Positions 1-10,319 of a DNA stretch of 64,000 bases are shown here, in pieces. The notes below the pieces were generated by a model. That model had not been told where the DNA came from. It worked only from the letters and a program-made list of their open reading frames with translations, and searched no databases. A program made the translations under genes and the position numbers. Each line of letters opens with the position of its first letter. Position 1 is the stretch's first letter. This DNA is from CAWIMX01 sp963837345 (GTDB lineage Bacteria; Acidobacteriota; Vicinamibacteria; Vicinamibacterales; CAVVIG01): assembly GCA_963837345.1 (NCBI GenBank), contig CAWIMX010000002.1, positions 248,001 through 312,000 of the forward strand, given 5' to 3'.

Positions 1-89
1 GGCGGCTGCGGAAGCAGGAACCGGTAGGCTACGGGCACGATACGGTTACGTACGGCCGGCAAGCGGCGGCTGGCCCTCGGCGGAGCCGG

Positions 90-95
90 TATAAT
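90..95 (+). promoter_or_regulatory. -10 element of a probable leaderless promoter
   Basis: A perfect TATAAT hexamer ends ten bases before the GTG start at 106. No Shine-Dalgarno sequence fits in between, so the transcript probably begins at or next to the start codon. The same geometry recurs at many genes in this window. Confidence 0.5.
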
Positions 96-105
96 CCGGC
101 TTCCT

Positions 106-2220
106 GTGCCCAGTCCGACCGTCCCGGCGAGCTCGGTGGCGGAACAGCTCGAACACATGCTCGCCAGCGGTGTGTTCCGCGGCGCGGGGCGGCCGAGCAG
201 CCTGTTGCGCTTCCTGGTCCAGGAGACCCTCGAGGGACGTGCCGACCGCCTGAAGGACTACACGCTCGGCGCCGAGGTGCTGGGCCGCGGCGAAGACTTC
301 GACCCGCGGACCGATCCGATTGCCCGCGTCGAGGCATCGCGGCTCCGCGCGCGCCTCGACCTCTACTACGCGACGGAGGGGGCTGGCGACGCGATTCTCA
401 TCTCACTGCCGAAGGGCGGCTACGTTCCGCAGTTCGAGTGTCGCGCCCCGGTATCGACCGAGCCCGCTGCGCGGGCCGGTCGCGAGCGCCTCACGTGGGC
501 GGTGCTCGCGGTCGCGTCGCTCGTTGCGCTTGGCGAAGGCTGGTGGATCGCCGGGCATCGCGCCGATCGACCAGCGTCGGCCGAAGTGCGCCTCGAACTG
601 ACAACGCCGGCAACCACCGATCCGCAGTCGATCGCGATCTCGCCGGACGGGCGGAAACTCGTGTATGCGGCATCCGTGAACGGCGTGTCGCGCCTGTGGC
701 TGCGGCCGCTCGACGGCTCGTCGGCTCGGGAGCTGGCAGGCACCGACCATGCCACCCTTCCGTTCTGGGCGCCCGACAGCCAGTCGCTGGGCTTCTTCGC
801 CGATAGCGTCGTCAAACGAATCGATCTCGCCACCGGCCTGATCCGGACGCTCGGGCGAGCGGCCGTCCCGGCCGGCGGCGCCTGGGGCCCCGATGGCACG
901 GTGATCTTCCCGATGGTACCCGACAGTCCGCTCTACCGCGTGCCGGCCGGTGGCGGCGAACAGGTCCCGCTGACCGTGCTCGGGCCTGAGGAGACAGGCC
1001 ATCGCGGTCCGGCGTTTCTCCCTGACGGCCGGCATTTTCTCTACTATGTGATGGGGACGCCGGACGCGCGTGGCGTCCATGTCGCCGACATCGGCGGCGG
1101 GCCGTCGCGGCGTCTCGTGGAGGCGGACGCGCCGGCTGTGTACTCGCCGTCCGGGCATCTGCTCTACGTCAGCCAGGGCACGCTGTTCACCCAGCGCCTC
1201 GACCCCGCGCGACTGGAGCTCGTCGGGACGCCCCATCCGATCGCCGCGCAGATCGTCATGGGAGGAGGCGCCGGGATCGCGGCGCTGTCGGCCTCGGCGG
1301 CGGGCCCGATCGTGTATCGCACCGGTGGGTCGGCCGGAGCTCGTCAGCTGGTGTGGTTCGATCGGAGTGGCCGGGCGCTCGAGAAGGTCGGGGCGCCTCA
1401 GAGCGGGCCCGCCTACGCCTCGATGTCGCCCGACGGGCGCCGGCTCGCGCGCCAGGAAACGACAGACGGCAACACGGACATCTGGCTGATCGACCTGCAG
1501 GGCGGACGCCCTATCCGCTTCACGACGAGCCCCTCCGCGGACATCGCGCCCGCATGGTCGCCCACGGGCGATCGGATCGGTTTCAGCTCCAAGGCTCGCA
1601 GCGCCTTCGACTTGTACGAGCAGAAGGTGGACAGCCCGACGAGTGAACCCCTGCTCGCGACCGACCAGGCGAAGCAGATCACCGACTGGTCGGCGGATGG
1701 GCGCCTGCTCCTGTTTCGCAGCCTCGATCCCGAGCTGGATTGGGACCTCTGGGCCCTGTCGCTCGACGGCGACCGCAAGCCGTTTCCGGTGGTGCGGACG
1801 AAATTCGAGGAGCGCGACGGGCAGTTCTCGCCCGACGGCCGCTGGGTGGCCTATGAGTCCAACGAGTCGGGCCGCTTCGAGATCTACGTGCAGCCGTTCC
1901 CGGGGCCCGGGGAGCGCTCCCGGATCTCGACCAACGGCGGAGTGCAGGTCCGATGGCGATCGGACGGTCGCGAGCTGTTCTACCTCGATCTGGACGGTCG
2001 GTTGATGGCGGTGCCCATCGCGGCCGGGCGCGACGATCCTTCGCCAGAGGCCGGTGCGCCGGTCCCGCTGTTCGTCGCGCCGGTCGGTGCCGTCCAGGAC
2101 GTGGCGCTGTTTCACTACCTCGTTGCCGACGACGGCCGGCGCTTCCTGATGGATACGCTCGTGGAACAGCCGGCGCCGCCGATCAGCGTGATCCTGAACT
2201 GGGCGCCGCCGCCGGATTGA
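106..2220 (+). CDS. Membrane-anchored PD40/TolB-type beta-propeller protein with N-terminal DNA-binding-like domain
   Basis: This 704-residue protein has three parts. Residues 1-120 form a helical domain with the conserved core DYTLGAEVLGRGEDFDPRTD and PKGGYVPQFE. I know this domain as the N-terminus of many acidobacterial and rhizobial proteins, where it resembles a winged-helix regulator. One membrane helix follows at about residues 129-150. A large propeller then fills residues 160-700, with repeated PD40 signatures such as ISPDGRKLVY, WAPDSQSLGF, MSPDGRRLAR and FSPDGRWVAYESNESGRFEIY. The layout suggests a cytoplasmic DNA-binding or signalling head and an outside sensor propeller, as in CadC/ToxR-type one-component regulators; this is inference. 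The start is GTG with TATAAT ten bases upstream. The last 38 bases overlap the end of the convergent VWFA gene. Confidence 0.75.
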   Translation: MPSPTVPASSVAEQLEHMLASGVFRGAGRPSSLLRFLVQETLEGRADRLKDYTLGAEVLGRGEDFDPRTDPIARVEASRLRARLDLYYATEGAGDAILISLPKGGYVPQFECRAPVSTEPAARAGRERLTWAVLAVASLVALGEGWWIAGHRADRPASAEVRLELTTPATTDPQSIAISPDGRKLVYAASVNGVSRLWLRPLDGSSARELAGTDHATLPFWAPDSQSLGFFADSVVKRIDLATGLIRTLGRAAVPAGGAWGPDGTVIFPMVPDSPLYRVPAGGGEQVPLTVLGPEETGHRGPAFLPDGRHFLYYVMGTPDARGVHVADIGGGPSRRLVEADAPAVYSPSGHLLYVSQGTLFTQRLDPARLELVGTPHPIAAQIVMGGGAGIAALSASAAGPIVYRTGGSAGARQLVWFDRSGRALEKVGAPQSGPAYASMSPDGRRLARQETTDGNTDIWLIDLQGGRPIRFTTSPSADIAPAWSPTGDRIGFSSKARSAFDLYEQKVDSPTSEPLLATDQAKQITDWSADGRLLLFRSLDPELDWDLWALSLDGDRKPFPVVRTKFEERDGQFSPDGRWVAYESNESGRFEIYVQPFPGPGERSRISTNGGVQVRWRSDGRELFYLDLDGRLMAVPIAAGRDDPSPEAGAPVPLFVAPVGAVQDVALFHYLVADDGRRFLMDTLVEQPAPPISVILNWAPPPD

Positions 2221-4120
2221 GCGGAATCTCGAATCCCGTCGTGATGCGGTCGACGATCCCGGCCGCCGCCGAGACCGTCGCCCGGAGCGTGTACGACCCC
2301 GGCGGCAGGTCGTGCACATCCACCACGCCGGAGAACACCGCCTTGCCGTCGGCGCTCGCGGCCGGCAACGCGAGCGTGGAGAGCGGCTGGTCGCTGCCGG
2401 CCCGCAGCACGTCATAGACGGCGCGCAGCGCTCCAACGCCCGGGCCGTACGCCTCGAGATAGCCCTGCACGAATCCGGAGCGCACGGTCGACGCGACCGC
2501 TGGTCGCGGCGACGCCGACGCCCCCGCGGCCCCGCCCACCACGAAATCGCTCAGTCTGACGGCGCCGGTGCCGCCGAACCCGACGTGCAGGGCGCGTTCC
2601 ACCGAGCCGATGCGCTCGCCTTCGACGACGGCCAGCTTCAACAGGTAGTCGCCTTGCGGCAAAAGGACGCTCGTCGTCAGCTCGAGCGGCGACGGCGCGT
2701 CGCGCAACACCGGCGCCAGGCTGCTGATGCCCGACTTGGCGCCGACCAGACGCCCTTCGCGATCGGTGATGGTCAGTCCGAGGGTGACCGATCCCGGCTG
2801 GGCGTGGTTCTCGCCGATTTCCGCGTGAACCAGGACGAACAGGCGCGTGTTCCCCGGCTGGCGGAGTGCAAAGGTGCCGACGCGAAGCGGCAGGCCGGAA
2901 AAGGGTGTGAACGAGCCGAACGCCGCCTGGATGCGCTCCGCCGCGGATTGGGAGGCGGCGGCATTCGGCGTCGTGTTCAGCCAGCGCCTCGCGCGCACGA
3001 TCGCGCCGGGCCGCTTCACCTTCACCGACAGACGCCGGTCGTCGCCGTCGCGATCCCCAGGGTCCGACTCGACGCCGACGACGTAGTAGCCGGAGATTTC
3101 CGACTCGATGCGCTCGACGGCGCGGTCGGCCGACACCGCGGCCGTGAACACGGCGCCGCCGGTGGCGTTCACGAAGGCGCTGAGGCCGTCGCGCGCGTCG
3201 AACCCTCCCGGCGGCGCCGACTCGTCCACGCCGCGCACCAGCGCGTCCGGCACGCGCCGGTCGAGCAGCAGGCCGTAGACCGTCGCGCGGGCGGCGGCGG
3301 CCTGGCGTTCGATCTCGGCCGCGATCGACGTCTCGGAGGGGCGAGCGAGGCCCTCGGACACGAGGACGAGCGTCTTCGGGCCGTCAATCTCCTGCAGCGC
3401 CACCATCATCGTCCGCACTTCCTGCCAGGCGGCGTCTTCGTCCTCGGTCCCGTCGAAGATGCCGAGCGCGCCGGAGGCATCGGCGCCCCCGCAGGTCGTC
3501 GTGGGCGTGTTGTTGGCGCCGATGTCGGGCGCGCCCTGCGAGAAGCCCCCGCGCCCGCCCCCCGGCGCGGCAGGGCTGGCGGTATGCATGACGGTCCATT
3601 GTCCGACCATGCTCGCCAGAGCGCGCCGCACGGCGTCGCGGTCGGTGGTGAAGGGCACGGGTTTGGGGCCGCCCGGGCAGAGTCCGAGAACCGCCACGCG
3701 ATCGGAGGGCTCCAGTCGATCGATGAACGCGTTCAGGGCCGAGCGCATGAACACCGTGCCGCCGAACGTGATGTGTCCTTGATCGATCAGCAGCGCGATC
3801 ATGCGGCCGCCGCGCGATCCCTGATTCGACGTGTATCCCTCGGGAACGCTGGGACCCCCGTCGGAGGCGTTGCGCGCCTGCGCCGCCAGGGGCACCCAGT
3901 CGGCGCTCAGGACGCGGCGGTTCTTCCCGTCGATCGACACGGTGAAATCGGTGGCCTGCAGATCGGGGATCGGCCGGCCGTCGTCGTCGAGCACCGCGAC
4001 GTCGAGGAGCGTGGCCTGCGTGGACGTGCGGAAGCGCGGGACCTGAGCCTGCGCCCGCGCCAGGGCCGGCAGCAGCAGCATCGCCGCCAGGCACCCCCGG
4101 ACGACTCGCGACCTGGCCAT
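2183..4120 (-). CDS. VWFA-related acidobacterial protein
   Basis: This 645-residue secreted protein opens with a signal peptide (residues 1-23, ending near ARAQA). An N-terminal beta domain with the motif LLDVAVLDDDGRPIPDL follows, then a von Willebrand A-like domain from about residue 105 (MIALLIDQGHITFGG, later KTLVLVSEGLARPSE). This matches the VWFA-related domain family typical of Acidobacteria (TIGR03436), whose function is unknown. The usual DxSxS metal site is not intact here: LIDQGHI stands at its position. The C-terminal third is beta-rich and resembles the adhesion or carbohydrate-binding-like tails of this family. The gene is convergent with the propeller gene upstream and overlaps it by 38 bases. 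The ATG at 4120 directly precedes a good signal peptide. Confidence 0.8.
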   Translation of the reverse strand: MARSRVVRGCLAAMLLLPALARAQAQVPRFRTSTQATLLDVAVLDDDGRPIPDLQATDFTVSIDGKNRRVLSADWVPLAAQARNASDGGPSVPEGYTSNQGSRGGRMIALLIDQGHITFGGTVFMRSALNAFIDRLEPSDRVAVLGLCPGGPKPVPFTTDRDAVRRALASMVGQWTVMHTASPAAPGGGRGGFSQGAPDIGANNTPTTTCGGADASGALGIFDGTEDEDAAWQEVRTMMVALQEIDGPKTLVLVSEGLARPSETSIAAEIERQAAAARATVYGLLLDRRVPDALVRGVDESAPPGGFDARDGLSAFVNATGGAVFTAAVSADRAVERIESEISGYYVVGVESDPGDRDGDDRRLSVKVKRPGAIVRARRWLNTTPNAAASQSAAERIQAAFGSFTPFSGLPLRVGTFALRQPGNTRLFVLVHAEIGENHAQPGSVTLGLTITDREGRLVGAKSGISSLAPVLRDAPSPLELTTSVLLPQGDYLLKLAVVEGERIGSVERALHVGFGGTGAVRLSDFVVGGAAGASASPRPAVASTVRSGFVQGYLEAYGPGVGALRAVYDVLRAGSDQPLSTLALPAASADGKAVFSGVVDVHDLPPGSYTLRATVSAAAGIVDRITTGFEIPLNPAAAPSSGSR

Positions 4121-4187
4121 GCCGCCATTCTCCCGTCGTCGCGGGAGCCGGGCAAGGCGAAATCTGTGAAACGTGCCGTTGCGGCGC

Positions 4188-5636
4188 TCAGGCCAGCGGC
4201 GCGGGCAGCAGGGAGCTGCCCATCAGGTACTCGTCCACACCGCGGGCGCAGCTCCGTCCCTCGGCGATCGCCCAGACGATGAGCGACTGGCCGCGCTGCA
4301 TGTCGCCGGCGGTGAAGACGCCCGGCACGTTCGTCATCCATCTCGCGTCGCGGGCGACGTTACCGCGCCCGGTCACGTGCACGCCCAGCGCGTCGAGCAG
4401 GGGATTGCGCTCGGGCCCGAGGAACCCCATCGCCAGCAGCACGAGCTCGGCCTGAATCGCGGCGTCGCTCCCCGGCACTTTCTTGAACGTCATCCGCCCG
4501 TTCTCGAACGCCGTCTCCACCTGCGACGTGTGCAGCGTCGTGACCGCGCCCTCGGCGTTGCCCGAGAAGCGCTCGGTCGAGATCGAGTAGAGGCGCTCAC
4601 AGCCTTCCTCGTGGGCGGGCGACACGCGGAAGATGTTGGGCCAGAGCGGCCAGGGGTTGTTCGGGCTTCGACCATCGGGCGGCCGCGACAGCAGCTCGAG
4701 CTGATAGACGCCCCTCGCGCCCTGGCGGTGCGCCGTGCCGAGGCAGTCGGCCCCGGTGTCGCCGCCGCCGATGATCACGACATGTTTGTCCTTGGCCGTG
4801 ATGAACGCGGCCTCCGCGATCCGGTCGCCCTCGCATCGCTTGTTCTGCTGCGTCAGGTACTGCATGGCGAAGTGGATGCCCTTCAGGTCGCGCCCGGGCA
4901 CCGTCAGGTCGCGCGGCACGGTCGACCCGCCGGCGAGGACCACGGCCTCGAACCCGGTCCGCAGCTCATCGACCGACACGTTCACGCCGACGTTCGCGCC
5001 GGCGCGGAAGATCACGCCTTCCTGCTCCATGAGGGCGAGGCGGCGGTCCAGCCGCCACTTCTCGAGCTTGAACTCGGGAATGCCGTAGCGGAGCAGGCCG
5101 CCGATGCGATCGGCGCGCTCGAACACCGTGACCCAGTGGCCGGCGCGGTTCAGCTGCTGCGCGGCGGCGAGTCCCGAGGGTCCGGAGCCGACCACGGCCA
5201 CGCGCTTGCCGGTGCGCAGGGCCGGGGGCTGCGGCACGACCCAGCCCTGGGCGAACGCGTGGTCGATGATGGCGTTCTCGGCGGCCTTGATCGTGACCGG
5301 CTCGTCGTTGATGCCGAGCACGCACGAGCCCTCGCACGGCGCGGGGCACAGCCGGCCGGTGAACTCGGGAAAATTGTTCGTGGCGTGCAGGCGCTCGATC
5401 GCCGTGTGCCAGCGATCGCGATAGACGAAATCGTTCCAGTCCGGAATCAGGTTGCCGAGCGGGCATCCCTGGTGGCAGAACGGAATCCCGCAGTCCATGC
5501 AGCGCGCCGTCTGGCCGCGCAGCACGTCCGCGTCGTACGGCACGTACACTTCGCGCCAGTCGTGTACGCGCTCGGCGACGGGCCGCGTCGGCTGCTTCTT
5601 CCGGTGGATCTCGATGAAGCCGGTCGGTTTGCCCAC
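4188..5636 (-). CDS. gltD: Glutamate synthase (NADPH) small subunit
   Basis: GltD (482 residues) passes electrons from NADPH through FAD and two 4Fe-4S clusters to GltB, which makes glutamate from glutamine and 2-oxoglutarate. The N-terminal cluster cysteines are visible in CMDCGIPFCHQGCPLGN and LCPAPCEGSC. The FAD-binding motif is VAVVGSGPSGLAAAQQL and the NADPH-binding motif is VVIIGGGDTGADCLGTA. The C-terminal GVFTAGDMQRGQSLIVWAI is typical. The frame stays open upstream to 5873, but that part belongs to gltB. The real start is the GTG at 5636 (VGKPTGFIEIHR), which shares one base with the gltB stop codon (TAGTG), so the two genes are translationally coupled. The length is normal for the family. 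Confidence 0.95.
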   Translation of the reverse strand: MGKPTGFIEIHRKKQPTRPVAERVHDWREVYVPYDADVLRGQTARCMDCGIPFCHQGCPLGNLIPDWNDFVYRDRWHTAIERLHATNNFPEFTGRLCPAPCEGSCVLGINDEPVTIKAAENAIIDHAFAQGWVVPQPPALRTGKRVAVVGSGPSGLAAAQQLNRAGHWVTVFERADRIGGLLRYGIPEFKLEKWRLDRRLALMEQEGVIFRAGANVGVNVSVDELRTGFEAVVLAGGSTVPRDLTVPGRDLKGIHFAMQYLTQQNKRCEGDRIAEAAFITAKDKHVVIIGGGDTGADCLGTAHRQGARGVYQLELLSRPPDGRSPNNPWPLWPNIFRVSPAHEEGCERLYSISTERFSGNAEGAVTTLHTSQVETAFENGRMTFKKVPGSDAAIQAELVLLAMGFLGPERNPLLDALGVHVTGRGNVARDARWMTNVPGVFTAGDMQRGQSLIVWAIAEGRSCARGVDEYLMGSSLLPAPLA

Positions 5637-8600
5637 TACGCCAGCTCCGCCACCGGCGGCTCCCCCGCCGCCTCGGCCGCCGTCGCGGGCATGCCGGCGA
5701 ACGTGATCTCGCCGCCGAGCGCCCGCTTGTAGTCTCGCGGCATCACCCTGGTGAACTGGCGGCGCGCGGCCGGCCAGTCGAGCAGCAGATCGCCGGCGAC
5801 GCGGCTGTTCGTGTACGTCAGCGTGCCGCTGCAGCAGCTTGCGCACCAACTCCTCGTCGGCCGCGTCCAGCATCCTCGAGATCGACCATCTCGAGATTGC
5901 ACCGTCGATCGAACGTTCGATCGGGATCGAGCACGTAGGCGATGCCGCCGCTCATGCCCGCCGCGAAGTTGCGCCCGGTCGAGCCGATCACGACGACGCG
6001 CCCGCCGGTCATGTACTCGCATCCGTGGTCCCCGACGCCTTCGACCACCGCCAGCGCGCCGCTGTTGCGCACGGCGAACCGCTCGCCCGCCATGCCGCGG
6101 AAGTACGCCTCGCCGGAGGTCGCCCCGTAGAGCACCACGTTGCCGACGAGGATGTTCTCGCGCGGCACGAACGTCGACGCCTTCGGGGGATACGCGACGA
6201 TCCGGCCGCCCGACAGGCCCTTGGCCACATAGTCGTTCGCGTCGCCCTCGAGCGTGAGCGAGATGCCGCGCGGCACGAACGCGCCGAAGCTCTGGCCGGC
6301 CGATCCGGTGAACGTAATCCGGATCGTGTCGTCGGGCAGGCCTCCGGCGCCCCAGCGGCGGGTGAGCTCCGACCCCAGCATGGTGCCGACCGTGCGATTC
6401 ACGTTGCGGATCGGCAGCGCGAACGCCACCGGCGTCTTCTTCTCGAGCGCGTCCTGGCAGCGGGCCAGGAGCTCGTTGTCGAGCGCCGCGTCGAGCCCGT
6501 GGTTCTGGCGGACGGTGCGATGCCGCGGCGCGCCCTCGGGCAGCGGCGGATCGTACAGGATCGACGAGAAATCGAGGCCGCGCGCCTTCCAGTGTTCCAC
6601 GGCCGTGCGCGCGTTTAGGCGATCCACCCGCCCGACCATCTCGTCCATCGTCCGGAAGCCGAGCTGGGCCATGTACTCACGCACTTCCTCGGCGATGAAC
6701 CGGAAGAAGTTCACGACGAACTCGGGCCTGCCCGGGAACTTCTTGCGGAGCTCGGGATCCTGCGTCGCGACGCCGACCGGACACGTGTTCAGGTGGCAGA
6801 CGCGCATCATGATGCAGCCCGAGACGACGAGCGGCGCCGTGGCGAAGCCGAATTCCTCGGCGCCCATGAGCGCCGCGATCACCACGTCGCGGCCGGTCTT
6901 CATCTGCCCGTCCACCTGGACGATGATGCGGTCGCGCAGGCCGTTGAGACGCAGGACCTGCTGGGTCTCGGCGAGCCCGAGCTCCCAGGGCGCGCCGCCG
7001 TGCTTGATGCTGGTGAGCGGCGAGGCGCCGGTTCCGCCGTCGTGCCCGGCGATGAGCACGACGTCGGCGTGCGCCTTCGCCACGCCGGCGGCGACCGTGC
7101 CGACGCCGGCGATCGAGACGAGCTTCACCGAGATCCGCGCGCGCGGGTTCGAGTTCTTCAGGTCGTAGATGAGCTGCGCCAGATCCTCGATGGAATAGAT
7201 GTCGTGGTGCGGCGGGGGCGAGATGAGGCCCACGCCGGGCGTCGAGTAGCGGACCTTGGCGATCCACGGATACACCTTGTGCCCGGGAAGCTGGCCGCCT
7301 TCGCCGGGCTTCGCGCCCTGCGCCATCTTGATCTGCAGCTCGTCGGCGCTCATCAGATATTCGCTCGTGACGCCGAAGCGGGCCGACGCCACCTGCTTGA
7401 TGGCGCTGCGCCGCGAGTCGCCGTTGGCGTCGGGCACGTAGCGCGCCGGGTCCTCGCCACCCTCGCCCGTGTTCGACTTCCCGCCGATCCGATTCATGGC
7501 GATGGCGAGATTCTCGTGCGCCTCGCGGCTGATGGAGCCGTAGGACATGGCCCCGGTCGCGAAGCGCTTCACGATCGACTCGACCGGCTCGACGTCCTCG
7601 AGGGGAATCGGCGGGCCGTTCGGCACCAGGTCGAGCAGGCCGCGCAGGGTGGCCATCCGGCGGCTCTGATCGTTCACGAGCGTCGTGTATTCCTTGAAGA
7701 CGGCGTACTGGCCGGTGCGCGTCGCGTGCTGGAGCTTGAACACGGTGTCGGGGTTGAACAGGTGATACTCCCCGTCGCGGCGCCACTGGTACTCGCCGCC
7801 CTCGTCGAGATCCGGATCGGCGCCCGAGCGGCGCGGGAACGCCAGCGCATGCCGGCGGATCGTTTCCTCGGCGATCGTGTCGAGCCCCACCCCGCCGATG
7901 CGCGACGTGGTCCAGGTGAAGTAGCGGTCGACGAAGGCCTTGTCGAGGCCGACGGCCTCGAAGATCTGCGCGCCGCAGTAGCCCTGGAGCGTCGAGATGC
8001 CCATCTTGGACATCACTTTCAGAATGCCCTTGTTGAGCGCCTTGATGTAGTGCTCGACGGCCTCGGCGTGCGTGATGCCGTTCAGGATCCGCAGGCGGAT
8101 CATGTCGTCGAGCGTTTCGAAGGCGACGTACGGGTTGACCGCGCCCGCGCCGTAGCCGAGCAGCAGCGCCGCGTGGTGCACCTCGCGGGCGTCGCCCGCC
8201 TCGACGATCAGGCCGCAGCGCGTGCGCGTGCCATGGCCGACCAGGTGATGGTGCACGCCGGCCGTGGCGAGCAGGCTCGGAATGGGCGCGCGGTCGCGGT
8301 CGGCGCCGCGATGCGACAGGATGACGATCGTGTAGCCGGCGGCGACCGCGTCGCTGGCGCGCCGCTTCAGGTCTTCGAGCGCGTGCTCCAGTCCGGCGCC
8401 GCCCTTGCGCGGATCGAACAGCATCGGCAGCGAGATCGACCGGAATCCCGGCTCGTACACGTGGCGCAGCTTGGCGAGCTGATCGTTGTCGATGATCGGG
8501 TACTTGATCTTGATCTGGCGGCACGACTCGGGCCGCGGATCGAGCAGGTTGCCCTCGGGCCCGACCGTCGAGGCCATGGAGGTCACCAGCTCCTCGCGGA

Positions 8601-10212
8601 TCGCATCGAGCGGCGGGTTGGTCACCTGCGCGAAGACCTGCTTGAAGTAGTCGAACAGCAGGCGCGAACGGTCCGACAGCACGGCCAGCGACGTGTCGGT
8701 GCCCATCGACCCGATCGGTTCGGCGCCGTCGGCCGCCATCGGCGCGAGCAGAATCCGGAGATCCTCCTGCGTGTAGCCGTACATCTTCTGGCGTCGCAGC
8801 ACCGTCTCGTGGCTGGGGGCCGGCAGATACGGCGCTTCCGGCAGGTCTTCGATGTCGACGAGGTGCTCGGCCAGCCACGTGGCGTACGGGCGCTCGGCGG
8901 CGAGCGTCTGCTTGATCTCCTCGTCCGACACGATGCGCCCCTGGGCGGTGTCGACGAGGAAGATGCGGCCCGGATGCAGGCGTTCCTTGAGCAGCACCTC
9001 GTCGGGCGGAATGTCGAGCACGCCCACCTCGGACGCCATCACCACGAGATCGTTCTTGGTGACGTAGTAGCGCGAGGGCCGCAGCCCGTTCCGGTCGAGC
9101 ACGGCGCCGACGACCGTGCCGTCGGTGAATGCGATCGACGCGGGGCCGTCCCAGGGTTCCATGAGCGCGGAGTGGTACTCGTAGAACGCCTTGAGCTCGG
9201 GCGCCATCGACGCGTCGCCCGACCACGGCTCGGGAATCATCATCAGCACGGCGTGCGGCAGCGAGCGTCCGCCCATCACGAGGAATTCGAGCACGTTGTC
9301 GAAGGTGGCCGTGTCGCTGCCGCCCTCGCGGATGATCGGCAGGATCTTCGCCAGATCGTCGCCGAAGACGTCGGAGCGCAGCAGGCCCTCGCGCGCGCGC
9401 ATCCAGTTGATGTTCCCGCGCAGCGTGTTGATTTCGCCGTTGTGGGCGACGTAGCGGTACGGGTGCGCCAGCGGCCACGACGGGAACGTGTTCGTGCTGA
9501 AGCGCTGGTGCACGAGCGCCAGCGCCGACACCAGGTCGGGGTCCTCGAGATCGGGGAACGTCCCCACGATCTGGTCGGCGATGAGCATACCCTTGTAGAT
9601 GAGCGTCTGCGACGACAGGCTCACGACGTAGAACAGGTGCTTCTGGGCGAGCGTCAGCCGATCGGCCTCGTGCTCGATGCGCTTGCGGATCACATAGAGC
9701 TTGCGCTCGAACGCCTTCCCCTCGACGAGGCGGGCGCCGACGAACACCTGTTCCATCCGGGGCTTCGCCGCCAGGGCCGAGGCGCCCAGCATGGCCCCGT
9801 CGGTCGGCACGACGCGCCAGCCGAGCACCACCTGTCCCTCTTCGCCGACGATGCGCTCGACGAGCGCGCGCACCACGGCCTGCTCCGCCGCGTCGTGGGG
9901 CAGGAACACCAGGCCGGCGCCGTAGCGGCCCGCCTCCGGCAGGGTGAGCCCGAGGGGGCCGGTCGCCTTGCGCAGGAACCCGTCCGGCATCTGGATCAGG
10001 ATCCCGGCGCCGTCGCCGGTGTTGGCCTCGCACCCGCAGGCGCCCCGGTGGAGCAGGTTGACCAGCACCTGCAGGCCCTTCTCGATGACCTCGTGCGACT
10101 TCCGGCCCTTGACGTGCACCACGAACCCGACGCCGCAGGCGTCGTGCTCGTGCGCCGGGTCGTACAGCCCGGCCGCCGCGGGCGGCGTGGAGGGAAGGTG
10201 TTCGCCGATCAT
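5636..10212 (-). CDS. gltB: Glutamate synthase large subunit, with two single-base frame disruptions near the 3' end
   Basis: GltB is the glutaminase and synthase subunit. The N-terminal nucleophile cysteine is Cys26 in HDACGVGF, after a short propeptide. The FMN/synthase domain and the cluster cysteines in CIMMRVCHLNTCPVGVATQ are intact, as is the GXGXG beta-helix up to about residue 1440. Near 5871 the frame changes after EMVDLED, and near 5822 it changes again. Removing one G from each place (coding-strand contexts GATGCTGG and CACGCTGACG) gives a continuous protein of about 1524 residues ending in the family signature FTRVMPRDYKRAL, with the stop TAG at 5638-5636 overlapping gltD. As written, translation stops early at 5818. 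Sequencing error is more likely than decay, because the tail is perfectly conserved. The start is the ATG at 10212. Confidence 0.93.
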
Positions 10213-10292
10213 AGGAGCCGTAGTTATGCCGTACCTCGATGCAGAAGGGAAATACAATGATCGTATCTCAAGTATGACGAAAACAGATGGTT

Positions 10293-10313
10293 CCAAGGGT
10301 TCCGAACCCTTGG
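10293..10313. repeat. Perfect inverted repeat between the Nramp gene and gltB
   Basis: CCAAGGGTT and AACCCTTGG form a 9-bp stem with a CCG loop. It lies seven bases past the stop of the Nramp gene, so it can act as its transcription end, although the run of T that follows on the minus strand is weak. The same words (TTCCAAGGG, GGAACCCTTGG) recur around 53473 and 53570, so it belongs to a repeated family in this genome. Confidence 0.6.
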
Positions 10314-10319
10314 CGCCCT

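Noticed and set aside
29..337. Minus-strand frame at the window start
   Set aside because: It overlaps the propeller gene start and is arginine/proline-rich with no family resemblance.
403..2436. Long minus-strand frame opposite the propeller gene
   Set aside because: Composition is arginine-rich with no domain, and the plus strand carries clear PD40 repeats.
5818..6022. Programmed +1 frameshifting as an explanation for the broken genes
   Set aside because: The sites share no common slippery sequence (GATGCTG, CACGCTG, CTGGGA, GCCCCA, TACCCG, CTGCCC), the families are not known to use recoding, and removal of a single G or C explains all of them.
6793..10260. Open frame of 1155 codons on the plus strand opposite gltB
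   Set aside because: It is an antisense shadow: composition is rich in Arg/Ala/His/Gln, with no family words, and the opposite strand encodes conserved GltB throughout.
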